Positions 1 through 8,092 of a stretch of DNA of 64,000 bases are shown piece after piece; position 1 is the first letter of the stretch; each line of letters starts with the position of its first letter. The stretch is from Geobacter sp. Its GTDB lineage: Bacteria > Desulfobacterota > Desulfuromonadia > Geobacterales > DSM-12255. The stretch is taken from positions 1 through 64,000 of the forward strand of contig VFJK01000007.1 of NCBI GenBank assembly GCA_009886125.1, in the 5' to 3' direction. The position numbers and the translations under genes are program-made. The notes below the pieces were generated by a model. The model saw only the letters and a list, made by a program, of their open reading frames with translations. It ran no database searches and was not told the origin of the DNA.

Positions 1-196
1 CCTCCTAAAAGATAGATATGGTTGGTCGCACTTCCATAACTACCTGAAGGAACTCATGCTTTTCAACTTTTAAAAGTGCGATTTACGCACTGTTGTCTGA
101 GACGAACCAATTTTTTTAGATTTTCGTTGTGTACTTAGCCAACTCCCTAAACCAGTGTGCCACTTAAACGGAACATTTAAGTTACCGTGCTCCGCC
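1..196. other. Junction DNA beside truncated helicase, possible IS remnant
   Basis: This stretch follows directly on the abrupt end of the helicase gene and shows no similarity in any frame to the missing helicase C-terminus. It contains two small inverted repeats: AGTGCG-ATTTA-CGCACT near 75-91, and ACTTAAA facing TTTAAGT near 162-182. The block around 155-195 (TGTGCCACTTAAACGGAAC and what follows) has the flavour of terminal sequence of an IS21-type element, but no transposase is visible before the window edge. What is seen is a break of homology plus inverted repeats. The insertion-sequence origin is an inference of low certainty. Confidence 0.25.
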
Positions 197-1381
197 TTAG
201 ACGACCGGGCCGTAGACATCCGGCCTGTCCATTGAGTACACCAGCGTTGACTCGCTTTCCTTATCCTTCTTGCGGATGTCGTAATGGCGGGGTGTTGCGG
301 TAAAAAAGAGGCGTTTGAGGATGGGCAAATTGTTGTCATCCAAGGCAAAGTTGAAGTGGGTTCCGATGCGTCCGGCGGTCTTGTGTGCCTCGTCGAAGAT
401 GCCGAGATCGAATGCCTGTTCCATACCTTCCGCGACGACATGAGCCGACTGGTAGGTGGAAAAAACCACCTTCACTCCTTCAAACGGACTGGTGAGGAAT
501 TTACGGACAGAGGCACTTTCGGTTGTAACGGGAAAATCAAGATCGGCTTGATGGACGATCAGGTCATCTGCACCCTTGGCCACGGTGGGGTCGGAACAGA
601 CGCAGAGAAAGGTCAGGTTTTCCGTGGCGGTCTCTCGCAGCCATTCATGCAGCATTTGGCGTACCAGGGCCAGCGAAGGGACCAGCACGAGCATATTGCG
701 ACAGTTACGACGTTCCGCTGCCCAGAGGGCAACCAAGGTTTTGCCGGTTCCACAGGCCATTACGACGGTGGCCCGATCATTGTCGTTAAGGCTACTATTG
801 ATAGCGTCAAGCGCCTCTAACTGATGTGGTTGAGGTTCCTTGCGAGGTAGCTTGATTTGACTGCCTTGCAGCCATCGACGCATGGCTTCGAGGTCTATTG
901 CTGTGAGACGGTCGAGATCACTGCCACGGATAGCGACAAAACCGCTGCGATCTCGCATGAGACTTGGCAAGGCTTCGCAGTTGGTGAACAAGACACGCTG
1001 GCTGACTTGGTCTGTCAGTCCCATGAAGGTTGAAAGCTCATCCCAAGTCAGAGATGGGCGGCGGCTCCTGAACTTGACCTGATAAGCTCGCAGTTCACCG
1101 TCGATAGTCCGGTAGGTGCCATCGACTCCTTTGTCTGTGCCGGTGTCAAGCCCGATGGCTTTGCGCTGCTCCAGAGGAATGGCCTCGAACGGCCATATTT
1201 CCCGTGCCTGGACAATTTTTTGGGTGACAAGATACGCTTCCGCGAATACCTCGAAAGCGTCTCCGATTTCCTTATTGCTGGGAAGAGCTGAAATCCGGGC
1301 TTCGATCTCGGCAAACGAATTCAGACCGTCAAATAAGCCATTGTTCAGGAATCTGGTTGTGGCGGGATGTCTTGAGTTCAA
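197..1381 (-). pseudogene. 3'-truncated restriction-type DEAD/DEAH helicase
   Basis: The 394 residues begin with a restriction-endonuclease-like domain (about residues 25-165; a PD-(D/E)xK style core is suggested by DKGVDG and the YQVKFRSRR segment). A superfamily 2 helicase domain follows, with a Q-like motif (PHQLEALDAI), Walker A (ACGTGKT near residue 210), Walker B (FDEAHK) and motif III (FTATPR). Full-length relatives in restriction and phage-defence loci continue with a second RecA lobe and a long C-terminus. Here the frame stops a few residues after the usual DxPxVYGPV segment, so ATP hydrolysis by this protein is very unlikely to be productive. The upstream gap to the amidase gene is under 80 bp. 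The gene is probably a relic of a defence system, cut by insertion or deletion at its 3' end. The alternative is a genuinely short nuclease-ATPase. Confidence 0.7.
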
Positions 1382-1459
1382 TGCGTATACTTCCAGAGCT
1401 TCATATCTTTTGCCGACTCTGCTGTTACAGTTAAGTTAAGAGACTGCCCCGATATATCT

Positions 1460-2839
1460 CTACTTCAGCGAAGCAATGTACGAGATGATCCCATCGAGAA
1501 TCCCTTCAGCCACCTGTTCATGGAAGGCAGGGTCCTTGAGCCGGACCTCCTCCTTCTCATTGCTTAAAAATGCGCTCTCGACAAGGATACTCGGCATGGT
1601 CGCACCGACCAGGACGTAGAACGGTCCCTGCTTCACGCCCAGGTTCTTCGTCGATGGATAGCTGCCGGAGAGCCGCTTGTAGAGGGCTTTCTGAACCTCT
1701 TCAGCAAGGTGTGCAGAGTCATTCAGCTTGTAGTTGGCCATGAGATCGAACAGTACCGCCTGGAGCAGGCTCACCTTTTCCAGTGAGGTCCCGTTCTCTC
1801 TGGCTGCAAGTTGTGCAGCCTTCTCGGTCTTGGCAAGATTGAGATAATAGGTCTCGATGCCTGCTGCGCTCCTGTTCAGGGAAGCATTTGCATGGATCGA
1901 GACGAAAAGGTCAGCTCCCACCTGATTGGCGATCGCGGTTCTCTCCTGAAGCTCGATAAACACATCAGTCGATCGTGTCATAACCGCATCTATGCCAAGC
2001 TCGTCCTTCAGCTTCCTGGCAAGGATCAGCCCCATGGAAAGCACGACATCCTTTTCCTGAAGCCCGCTATGCCCCACAGCTCCAGGGTCCTTACCGCCAT
2101 GGCCCGGATCCACGACTATCCTTCGGATCTTTCCGGGTTTCATCTTCTGCCGCGGCAGGGGTTTTAAAACAATCGACTCTTTCTGGATTTCAGGCAGGGG
2201 TTTTGGCGGCACTTTCACAGCAGGGTCGGCCACCGCGGCCGGCGCAGTCAGTACAGGCGAAAGGCTGCTTATCTCGGCCCGTTTCTCCCCTTTCACATCG
2301 ACAATGATCCTGAACGGGTCGGAAAAGGTGAATATCTTGTACTCCTTTATGTTATCGACATCCAGTACGACCCTGACGGTGTCGGCTCTGTACTGGGCTA
2401 CCCGCACGCTCTTGAGAAATCCATCCCCGATGGTTATATCTTTTACCCCTGGCGCAAGTTTTGCCCCGTTCACATCAAAAAAGATCCTGCTGAGAATACC
2501 TGATCCGGGGGTTTTGGCGATCTCATGCTTCTCGAAAGGGGCATCATGCGTCAAGGTGACCGCAACTCTCGTGTAATCCGGTGTTGTCCAGTGACGGACC
2601 TCTGTCAGCTGCGCTGGCTGGAGCACCGGCTTTTCAACAACAAGCGGAAGCGGTTTTTTCACTTTTTTTGAAGATTTGAGGGATCGGCTCTTGGCTGGTT
2701 TCTTCTTTTTCTTTGCAGTCGCGAGTTTCTTCGCCTGGGGAGATGAGCCCTTTTTCTTGCCTGACTCCTCAGCGCACACATTGATGGCAAAAAGGATTGC
2801 AAGGAGCAGAGTACTTATACATAAAATTCTACGGAACAT
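1460..2839 (-). CDS. N-acetylmuramoyl-L-alanine amidase with AMIN domain
   Basis: Exported zinc amidase that cleaves the amide bond between MurNAc and the stem peptide, the AmiA/B/C class used in cell separation. A signal peptide (about 1-23) is followed by a Lys/Ser-rich linker (25-70) and an AMIN domain (about 80-190), which targets septal peptidoglycan in this family. After a Pro-rich linker comes an Amidase_3 domain (about 235-455). Visible zinc and catalytic elements are DPGHGGKDPG (His near 245), LQEKDV (Glu), SIHANAS (His near 315) and the ESAFLSN glutamate near 421. Length (459) is normal. It overlaps mutS by one base (ATG of this gene at 2839, mutS stop at 2839), so the two are probably translationally coupled. 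mutS precedes it in the transcript. Confidence 0.93.
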   Translation of the reverse strand: MFRRILCISTLLLAILFAINVCAEESGKKKGSSPQAKKLATAKKKKKPAKSRSLKSSKKVKKPLPLVVEKPVLQPAQLTEVRHWTTPDYTRVAVTLTHDAPFEKHEIAKTPGSGILSRIFFDVNGAKLAPGVKDITIGDGFLKSVRVAQYRADTVRVVLDVDNIKEYKIFTFSDPFRIIVDVKGEKRAEISSLSPVLTAPAAVADPAVKVPPKPLPEIQKESIVLKPLPRQKMKPGKIRRIVVDPGHGGKDPGAVGHSGLQEKDVVLSMGLILARKLKDELGIDAVMTRSTDVFIELQERTAIANQVGADLFVSIHANASLNRSAAGIETYYLNLAKTEKAAQLAARENGTSLEKVSLLQAVLFDLMANYKLNDSAHLAEEVQKALYKRLSGSYPSTKNLGVKQGPFYVLVGATMPSILVESAFLSNEKEEVRLKDPAFHEQVAEGILDGIISYIASLK

Positions 2840-5466
2840 CAGAGCATCCTTTTGAGTTGATCCAGGAAGTTCAGCGCTTCAAGGGGAGTTATGGAGGACA
2901 CATCGACCTCTTTCACTCTTTGCATTAAACGGGCAGAACCGTCATCAAAAAGCGAGAGCTGCGGAGAGGGTTCGGTCTGGCTTGAACGCCGGCCTTTTGA
3001 GATCCGGGGCACCCCTTCTTCGGAAAACTCACCTTTTTCAAGATTCCTCAGAATCTCCTTTGAACGTTCGATGACCGATACCGGCAATCCAGCAAGCCTT
3101 GCAACCTGGATGCCATATGAGTGGGATGCCCCGCCGGGAACAATTTTTCTCAGGAATATCACCTGGTCGTTCCACTCCCGGACAGCAATATTGAAGTTCT
3201 TTACCCCGCTGCGGGTCACAGAAAGTTCCGTCATCTCGTGATAGTGCGTTGCAAAAAGGGTTTTCGCCTTATGCTCGCTCGAGTCGTGGAGAAACTCCGC
3301 AACAGCCCAGGCAATGGATATCCCGTCGAATGTGGAGGTCCCCCGACCGATCTCATCAAGTATGACAAGGCTCTTCGGAGTAGCATTCCTGAGGATGTTG
3401 GCAGTCTCTGTCATCTCCATCATGAAGGTCGACTGACCTTTCGCAAGGTTATCAGATGCCCCCACCCGGGTGAATATCCTGTCCGTCACACCGATGGCTG
3501 CTGAAGCAGCCGGCACAAAGCTCCCCATCTGCGCCATCAGGGTAATGAGCGCCACCTGTCTCATGAAGGTAGATTTGCCGGCCATATTCGGACCGGTGAT
3601 GATAAGCAGCTGGTTGTTCTCATTGTCCAGCTGGATATCGTTCGGGACAAAGCGCTCTCCAAGGGAAAGCGATTCGATCACCGGATGACGCCCTTCGATT
3701 ATGGCGATCGAATCCCCGGTGTTTACTTCGGGGCGACAGTAGTCAGCCCGGCGGGCGATCTCTGCAAATGAGAGCAGCACGTCGATTGTCGCGACATTGT
3801 CAGCAGTAACCGCGATCCGCCCACCTTCCGCTGCAACAAACGTGCGCACCTCCTGAAAAAGTGAGTACTCAAGCCCGGAGATCCGCTCCTCCGCTCCCAG
3901 CACCTTCTCTTCATACTCTTTCAGTTCAGGGGTGATGAATCGTTCGGCGTTTGCCAGGGTCTGCCTGCGTATATAATCGTCCGGTATATCAGAGAGGTTG
4001 GATTTTGTGAGCTCGATGTAATAGCCGAAAACCTTGTTGTATCTGATTTTCAGAGAACTGATGCCGGTGCGCTGCTTCTCCTTCGCTTCCAGCTTTGCAA
4101 TAAATCCTTTTCCTTCCCGGCTGATGCTGCGCAGATCGTCCAGCTCACTGTTGTATCCGTCGGCGATCACACCGCCATCCCGCAGGAGAAAAGGAGGGTC
4201 CTCAGCAATTGCGCTTCTGATGAGCCCGGAAACATCTTCAAGGAGGTCGATCCCGGAAACAGAACGCTTCAGAAGGTCTGCGCTGCATCCGGCAGCAGCA
4301 CGGGTGACTGAAGGCAATCTTTCCATAGAGTCCCTGAGTGCTACCATATCCCTTGCAGATGCAGATGCAAGGCTTATCCTTCCGTTGAGACGCTCCAGAT
4401 CGGAGATCCCTTCGATCTCAGCAGAGAGGGCCTCACGCAGAGCATGTCCGGCAAAAAGTTCTTCAACAGAATCGAGCCTGAGGCGGATCTCATCCACAGA
4501 TACGAGCGGATAATTGATCCACTCTTTCAGCTTTCTGGCACCCATCGGCGTAACCGTGTGGTCCATCAGTCCGAGCAGGGAGCCTTTCCGTCTGCCTTCA
4601 GCCATTGTCCTGGTAAGCTCGAGATTCCGCCGGGTGGTATCGTCAAGGAGCAGGAACTCCCTGCTCCGGTAGGTCGCAAGCTCACGGAGATGAAATGCCC
4701 CCCCTTTCTGAGTCTCCTTCAGATAGTGAAGAATCATTGAGGCAGCTGCAGCGGCACCTTTCATCCCCTGGCAGAGTGAATCCGGGTGAACAGCGAACTT
4801 TTCATCGAAGAGACGGACCGCATATTCGTCATCCTCCACCCACGCATCGATGAAGGTGACAATCGGCGAAACATCAAGCAGGACCTTTTTGTGGATCGCC
4901 GAATCTCGCATCCTCTGCGGAAGAAGCAGTTCGCGTGGAGATGCGCAGGAGGCTTCGGCGAGCAGAGCCTCCTCCGATTCGAACTCGGTTGCCCTGAAGT
5001 ACCCGGTTGAGAGATCCACTGTCGCGAGGCCTATCACTGTCGGGGCCAGATGGATGACAGCCAGAAGAAAGTTGTTCTCTTTGGGGGAGAGCGAGTCGGC
5101 TTCTGTCACCAGACCGGGCGTGATCACCTTGACCACTTCACGGCGGACTATCCCTTTGGCGCTTTTCGGATCTTCGACCTGCTCACAGATCGCAACCTTT
5201 TCGCCTGCCTCGATAAGTTTTGCAATGTAAGGGGTCGCGGAGTGGTACGGGATGCCGCACAGCGGGATGTCACCCCCTTCTGTGCTTTTGTTCCGGGAAG
5301 TAAGGGTGATATCCAGAAGCCTTGAAGCCTTTACCGCATCATCGAGAAACATCTCATAGAAATCGCCAAGACGGAAAAAGAGGATCGCATCCGGGTAAGA
5401 AGATTTTATCTCCAGATACTGCCGCATCATGGGAGTCAGTTCAGGGGGTGATGTCGCTTTTTCCAT
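2839..5466 (-). CDS. mutS: DNA mismatch repair protein MutS
   Basis: Mismatch recognition ATPase that starts methyl-independent or MutL-dependent repair. The protein has 875 residues, the usual MutS1 length. The N-terminal mismatch-binding domain opens with the canonical MMRQYLEIK and the DFYEMF motif, whose Phe-x-Glu contacts the mismatch. Connector, lever and clamp domains follow. The ATPase has Walker [10 protein letters not shown] at about 624-632, Walker [17 protein letters not shown] near 700, and the family helix-turn-helix dimer segment ending in LFATHYHE. The C-terminal tail ends with [14 protein letters not shown], the usual MutS tail. The gene is first in a minus-strand unit with the amidase. 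A palindromic repeat separates it from queA. Confidence 0.98.
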   Translation of the reverse strand: MEKATSPPELTPMMRQYLEIKSSYPDAILFFRLGDFYEMFLDDAVKASRLLDITLTSRNKSTEGGDIPLCGIPYHSATPYIAKLIEAGEKVAICEQVEDPKSAKGIVRREVVKVITPGLVTEADSLSPKENNFLLAVIHLAPTVIGLATVDLSTGYFRATEFESEEALLAEASCASPRELLLPQRMRDSAIHKKVLLDVSPIVTFIDAWVEDDEYAVRLFDEKFAVHPDSLCQGMKGAAAAASMILHYLKETQKGGAFHLRELATYRSREFLLLDDTTRRNLELTRTMAEGRRKGSLLGLMDHTVTPMGARKLKEWINYPLVSVDEIRLRLDSVEELFAGHALREALSAEIEGISDLERLNGRISLASASARDMVALRDSMERLPSVTRAAAGCSADLLKRSVSGIDLLEDVSGLIRSAIAEDPPFLLRDGGVIADGYNSELDDLRSISREGKGFIAKLEAKEKQRTGISSLKIRYNKVFGYYIELTKSNLSDIPDDYIRRQTLANAERFITPELKEYEEKVLGAEERISGLEYSLFQEVRTFVAAEGGRIAVTADNVATIDVLLSFAEIARRADYCRPEVNTGDSIAIIEGRHPVIESLSLGERFVPNDIQLDNENNQLLIITGPNMAGKSTFMRQVALITLMAQMGSFVPAASAAIGVTDRIFTRVGASDNLAKGQSTFMMEMTETANILRNATPKSLVILDEIGRGTSTFDGISIAWAVAEFLHDSSEHKAKTLFATHYHEMTELSVTRSGVKNFNIAVREWNDQVIFLRKIVPGGASHSYGIQVARLAGLPVSVIERSKEILRNLEKGEFSEEGVPRISKGRRSSQTEPSPQLSLFDDGSARLMQRVKEVDVSSITPLEALNFLDQLKRML

Positions 5467-5507
5467 AATTAATCCATAGGACCAAGTAACTCTTTTACTT
5501 TCGCATC

Positions 5508-5584
5508 AAACCCCTCTAAATCTCCCCTTGTCAGGGGAGACTTCAAAGCTTCCCCCCTGACAAGGGGGGATTGAGGGGGGTTGG
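5508..5584. repeat. Palindromic intergenic repeat (REP-like)
   Basis: Two imperfect arms face each other: CCCCTTGTCAGGGGAGA on the left and TCCCCCCTGACAAGGGGG on the right. They are flanked by CCCCTCTAAATC and GATTGAGGGGGG, which also pair. The unit folds into a long hairpin between the two minus-strand genes queA and mutS. Similar C-rich palindromes with a TTGTCAGGGG core are, to my knowledge, dispersed in many bacterial genomes. It may act as a transcript-stabilising or attenuating hairpin. Confidence 0.7.
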
Positions 5585-5603
5585 TTTTAGAAGTTACAAG
5601 GTT

Positions 5604-6641
5604 TTAGCTTATAAACATGGCATCGCCGTAACTGTAGAACCTGAATCCTCCATCAACAGCCTGTTTATAGGCATCTAGGACCCTCTCCCTGCCCGCAAAT
5701 GCAGCTACGAGCATGAGTAGCGTGGATTCCGGAAGATGGAAATTGGTGATCAATCCATTGACGACTTTAAACTCATAGCCGGGATAGATGAAGATGTCTG
5801 CCTCACCCTCCCCGGCACGGGGGAGATCCCCGACAGCTGCATACTCCAGAGTACGGGCGACTGTGGTACCGACGGCAATGACTCTTCCTCCGGCGGCCCT
5901 GCACCTGGCAACAGCCGCAACCGTCTCTGCAGGGACGCTGTAGCGCTCGCTGTGCATCCGGTGTTCACGAAGATCTTCTGTCCGGACTGGCATAAAAGTC
6001 CCGGGCCCTACATGGAGGGTTATTGTTGCGACCTCTACCCCTCCGGACCTGATGCGGTCAAGCAAGGTTTCTGTAAAGTGCAGCCCGGCAGTAGGTGCGG
6101 CAACCGCCCCTCGTTCCTTCGCAAAGACAGTCTGGTAACGGTCACGGTCTTTTTCATGGGGCGACCTTTTTATGTAGGGGGGGAGAGGTACTGCACCGTT
6201 TCGGTCAAGCCAATCGAAAAAATCAACCATTCCGGAAAAAGATACGGTACGGGTCTCACCTTCTCCTGAAGAGACTATCGTGGCGGAGACCTTTTCGGCA
6301 AGCGTTATGACGGCTCCGGGCAGAAGGGGTTTTGATGAGCGTAGCAGCGCCTCCCAGATCTCACCCTCACCGACCAGACGACGGACAAGGAATATCTCGA
6401 CCTTCCCTCCGGTACTTTTCTGTCCGTAAAGCCTTGCCGGAATGACCTTCGTATCGTTCAGGACCAGAAGGTCGAAAGGACGGAGCAGTGCAGGCAGTGA
6501 AGTGACGGTGGTCTCCTCAATATTCCCGCTGCGCCGGTCGATAGTCATCAGCCTCGCCGACTCCCTCTCTGCCGGTGGCTCGGTAGCTATCGACTCGGGC
6601 GGGAGGGTAAAATGGTACTCTTCACGACGCATATTGATCAT
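5604..6641 (-). CDS. queA: tRNA queuosine biosynthesis protein QueA
   Basis: S-adenosylmethionine:tRNA ribosyltransferase-isomerase, which transfers and rearranges the ribosyl group of SAM onto preQ1 at tRNA position 34 to give epoxyqueuosine. The 345-residue length and conserved blocks fit the family: FTLPPESIATEPPAERESARLM at the start, LVLNDTKVIPARLYG, VAAPTAGLHFTE, TLHVGPGTFMPVR, and NFHLPESTLLMLVAAFAG near the end. The first ATG (6641) shares a base with the TAA of the upstream SpoIID-like gene. A second ATG at 6632 (MRREEYHF) is equally likely as the true start. The start/stop overlap indicates coupling to the upstream gene. Confidence 0.97.
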   Translation of the reverse strand: MINMRREEYHFTLPPESIATEPPAERESARLMTIDRRSGNIEETTVTSLPALLRPFDLLVLNDTKVIPARLYGQKSTGGKVEIFLVRRLVGEGEIWEALLRSSKPLLPGAVITLAEKVSATIVSSGEGETRTVSFSGMVDFFDWLDRNGAVPLPPYIKRSPHEKDRDRYQTVFAKERGAVAAPTAGLHFTETLLDRIRSGGVEVATITLHVGPGTFMPVRTEDLREHRMHSERYSVPAETVAAVARCRAAGGRVIAVGTTVARTLEYAAVGDLPRAGEGEADIFIYPGYEFKVVNGLITNFHLPESTLLMLVAAFAGRERVLDAYKQAVDGGFRFYSYGDAMFIS

Positions 6642-7756
6642 TATTTCTGTTTCAGCTTTTCGATCCTTGCTCCTGGATAGTAATAGGAGAGAATCTCACG
6701 GTAGTTAAACCCATCACCGGCCCGCTGCTTGGAGCCCCATTGGCAGAGTCCGACACCGTGCCCATTGCCGAAGCCGGCAAATATTGCATTATTCCCACTG
6801 AGCCGTATCGAAAAGTTCGTGCTCTTGATAACTGAATAGCCGACAGCCTTTCTGAAATTAACCGCAGATATCACCAGATCGTTTCGAGAGTGGGACAGGG
6901 TAAGATCCTGGAGACGCCCGCTTCGGTTGATCCTGCCGGCCCGTATATTGTAAAGCCCTCCGACCTGATACCCGGCAGACTTGAGTTGAGACTCTATTTT
7001 TTTCAACGGCAGAGTCTGCTCCCATTTTGAAGATGGCGCAGTAAGACAGTATTTGCAGTCTACCCCCTGGAGGTAGGGGAGGTCGGCACCCCAGACATTC
7101 TGGGCAGCTTCCGTATGGCCTCCGCAGTTAGAGTGATAGAACGCCTGGATCACTGCGCCGGAGTAGCCGAGCACTTCTCCCGCCGTTTCCTGCACCGCCC
7201 TGGCCGCCCGGTTGTCTTCAATATCCACCCCCTCATAGACCTGGTCCATGACGCTGGATTCAAGGTGATAGAGAGCACCCCTTCTGGCATCTTTCTGATA
7301 GATAGCGTAGGAGCGGGCGATAACCGCCTGGGCTTTTACTGCCTCTACAGGCCAGAGCGATGATATTTCGCAGTTGATCAGACCGATCAGATACTCTTCA
7401 ATCGGGATTTCATTGACTACAAGTAGACCTTTTTCAGAAGGATACAGATCAACGAGCCCCCGGTAGCTCTTGCCGTTTATCCGGATTACGGATGGCGCAG
7501 ATACCGTCAGGCGTTTGAATGGCTTCCCGGCAGCAATGACCGTGTTATCGGATCCTTTGCGGATGGAACAGGGCGGGGAGAGAAGTACCGGATTTCCCTT
7601 CTCATCTGCAGCGAGCAGCCCGTCACCGTCGAGCCGCAACTCGTCTGTTCCCTTCAGAATAGCAATACGGATGCTTTCAGACCTGATAGCAGCTGAGGAA
7701 GTTACAGCGACAGCAATGGTAATAAGGAGACATAAACATACACGAAACAGTGGCAA
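6641..7756 (-). CDS. SpoIID/LytB domain exported protein
   Basis: Exported protein of the SpoIID/LytB family. The characterised members are a lytic transglycosylase of sporulation and an amidase enhancer. A signal peptide spans about 1-23. The core carries IEEYLIGLINCEISSLWPVEAVKAQAV (about 120-150) with the family's invariant glutamate, followed by ARSYAIYQ, SNCGGHTE and the terminal GNGHGVGLCQWGS motif. Length of 371 is usual. The organism is not evidently a spore former, so a role in vegetative peptidoglycan turnover is the likely reading, in keeping with the amidase gene 4 kb away. The gene is coupled to queA by a one-base overlap. Confidence 0.9.
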   Translation of the reverse strand: MPLFRVCLCLLITIAVAVTSSAAIRSESIRIAILKGTDELRLDGDGLLAADEKGNPVLLSPPCSIRKGSDNTVIAAGKPFKRLTVSAPSVIRINGKSYRGLVDLYPSEKGLLVVNEIPIEEYLIGLINCEISSLWPVEAVKAQAVIARSYAIYQKDARRGALYHLESSVMDQVYEGVDIEDNRAARAVQETAGEVLGYSGAVIQAFYHSNCGGHTEAAQNVWGADLPYLQGVDCKYCLTAPSSKWEQTLPLKKIESQLKSAGYQVGGLYNIRAGRINRSGRLQDLTLSHSRNDLVISAVNFRKAVGYSVIKSTNFSIRLSGNNAIFAGFGNGHGVGLCQWGSKQRAGDGFNYREILSYYYPGARIEKLKQK

Positions 7757-8092
7757 TAGCTCTCCTCCTTAAAAATGTAATAAAAATCATAAAAGGCTCA
7801 CCCCGTCAACAGATAATCCGGCAGCTTTTACCGCAATTGCTCCGGAGATGAACTTTTTTCAGATAATGTCGCAATTGGCAAATGAATTGCTAAGTTAATG
7901 ATATCGGCATCAATGACCGCATCAAACTGGAGAAGAGTTTAATAAGCTATTATTACTTTTCATGATTTTCTGATTCTGTATACAGCATGAGCCCCTTACA
8001 GCCAGGCATCACGGAGAATCTCTCACAGGCTGAACGGGCTTACCGGAATTGGAATAAAATTATTAATTAGCTTAACTTAACCGCTATATAAC
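7757..8092. promoter_or_regulatory. Divergent intergenic region with nested inverted repeat
   Basis: This 336-bp gap lies between two divergent genes (SpoIID-like and HD-GYP). Positions 7990-8040 contain nested arms: AGCCC (7990-7994) with GGGCT (8036-8040), CAGCC (7999-8003) with GGCTG (8028-8032), and an inner GAGA-ATC-TCTC hairpin. This could be a structured 5' leader of the HD-GYP gene or a protein-binding site. No riboswitch consensus that I know fits. Otherwise the region is AT-rich and holds no convincing open frame. Confidence 0.35.

Noticed and set aside
70-441. 123-codon minus-strand frame across the helicase break
   Set aside because: It overlaps the helicase in another frame and has no recognisable product. 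The terminal SSQTTVRKS resemblance to an IstA helix-turn-helix is too short to trust.
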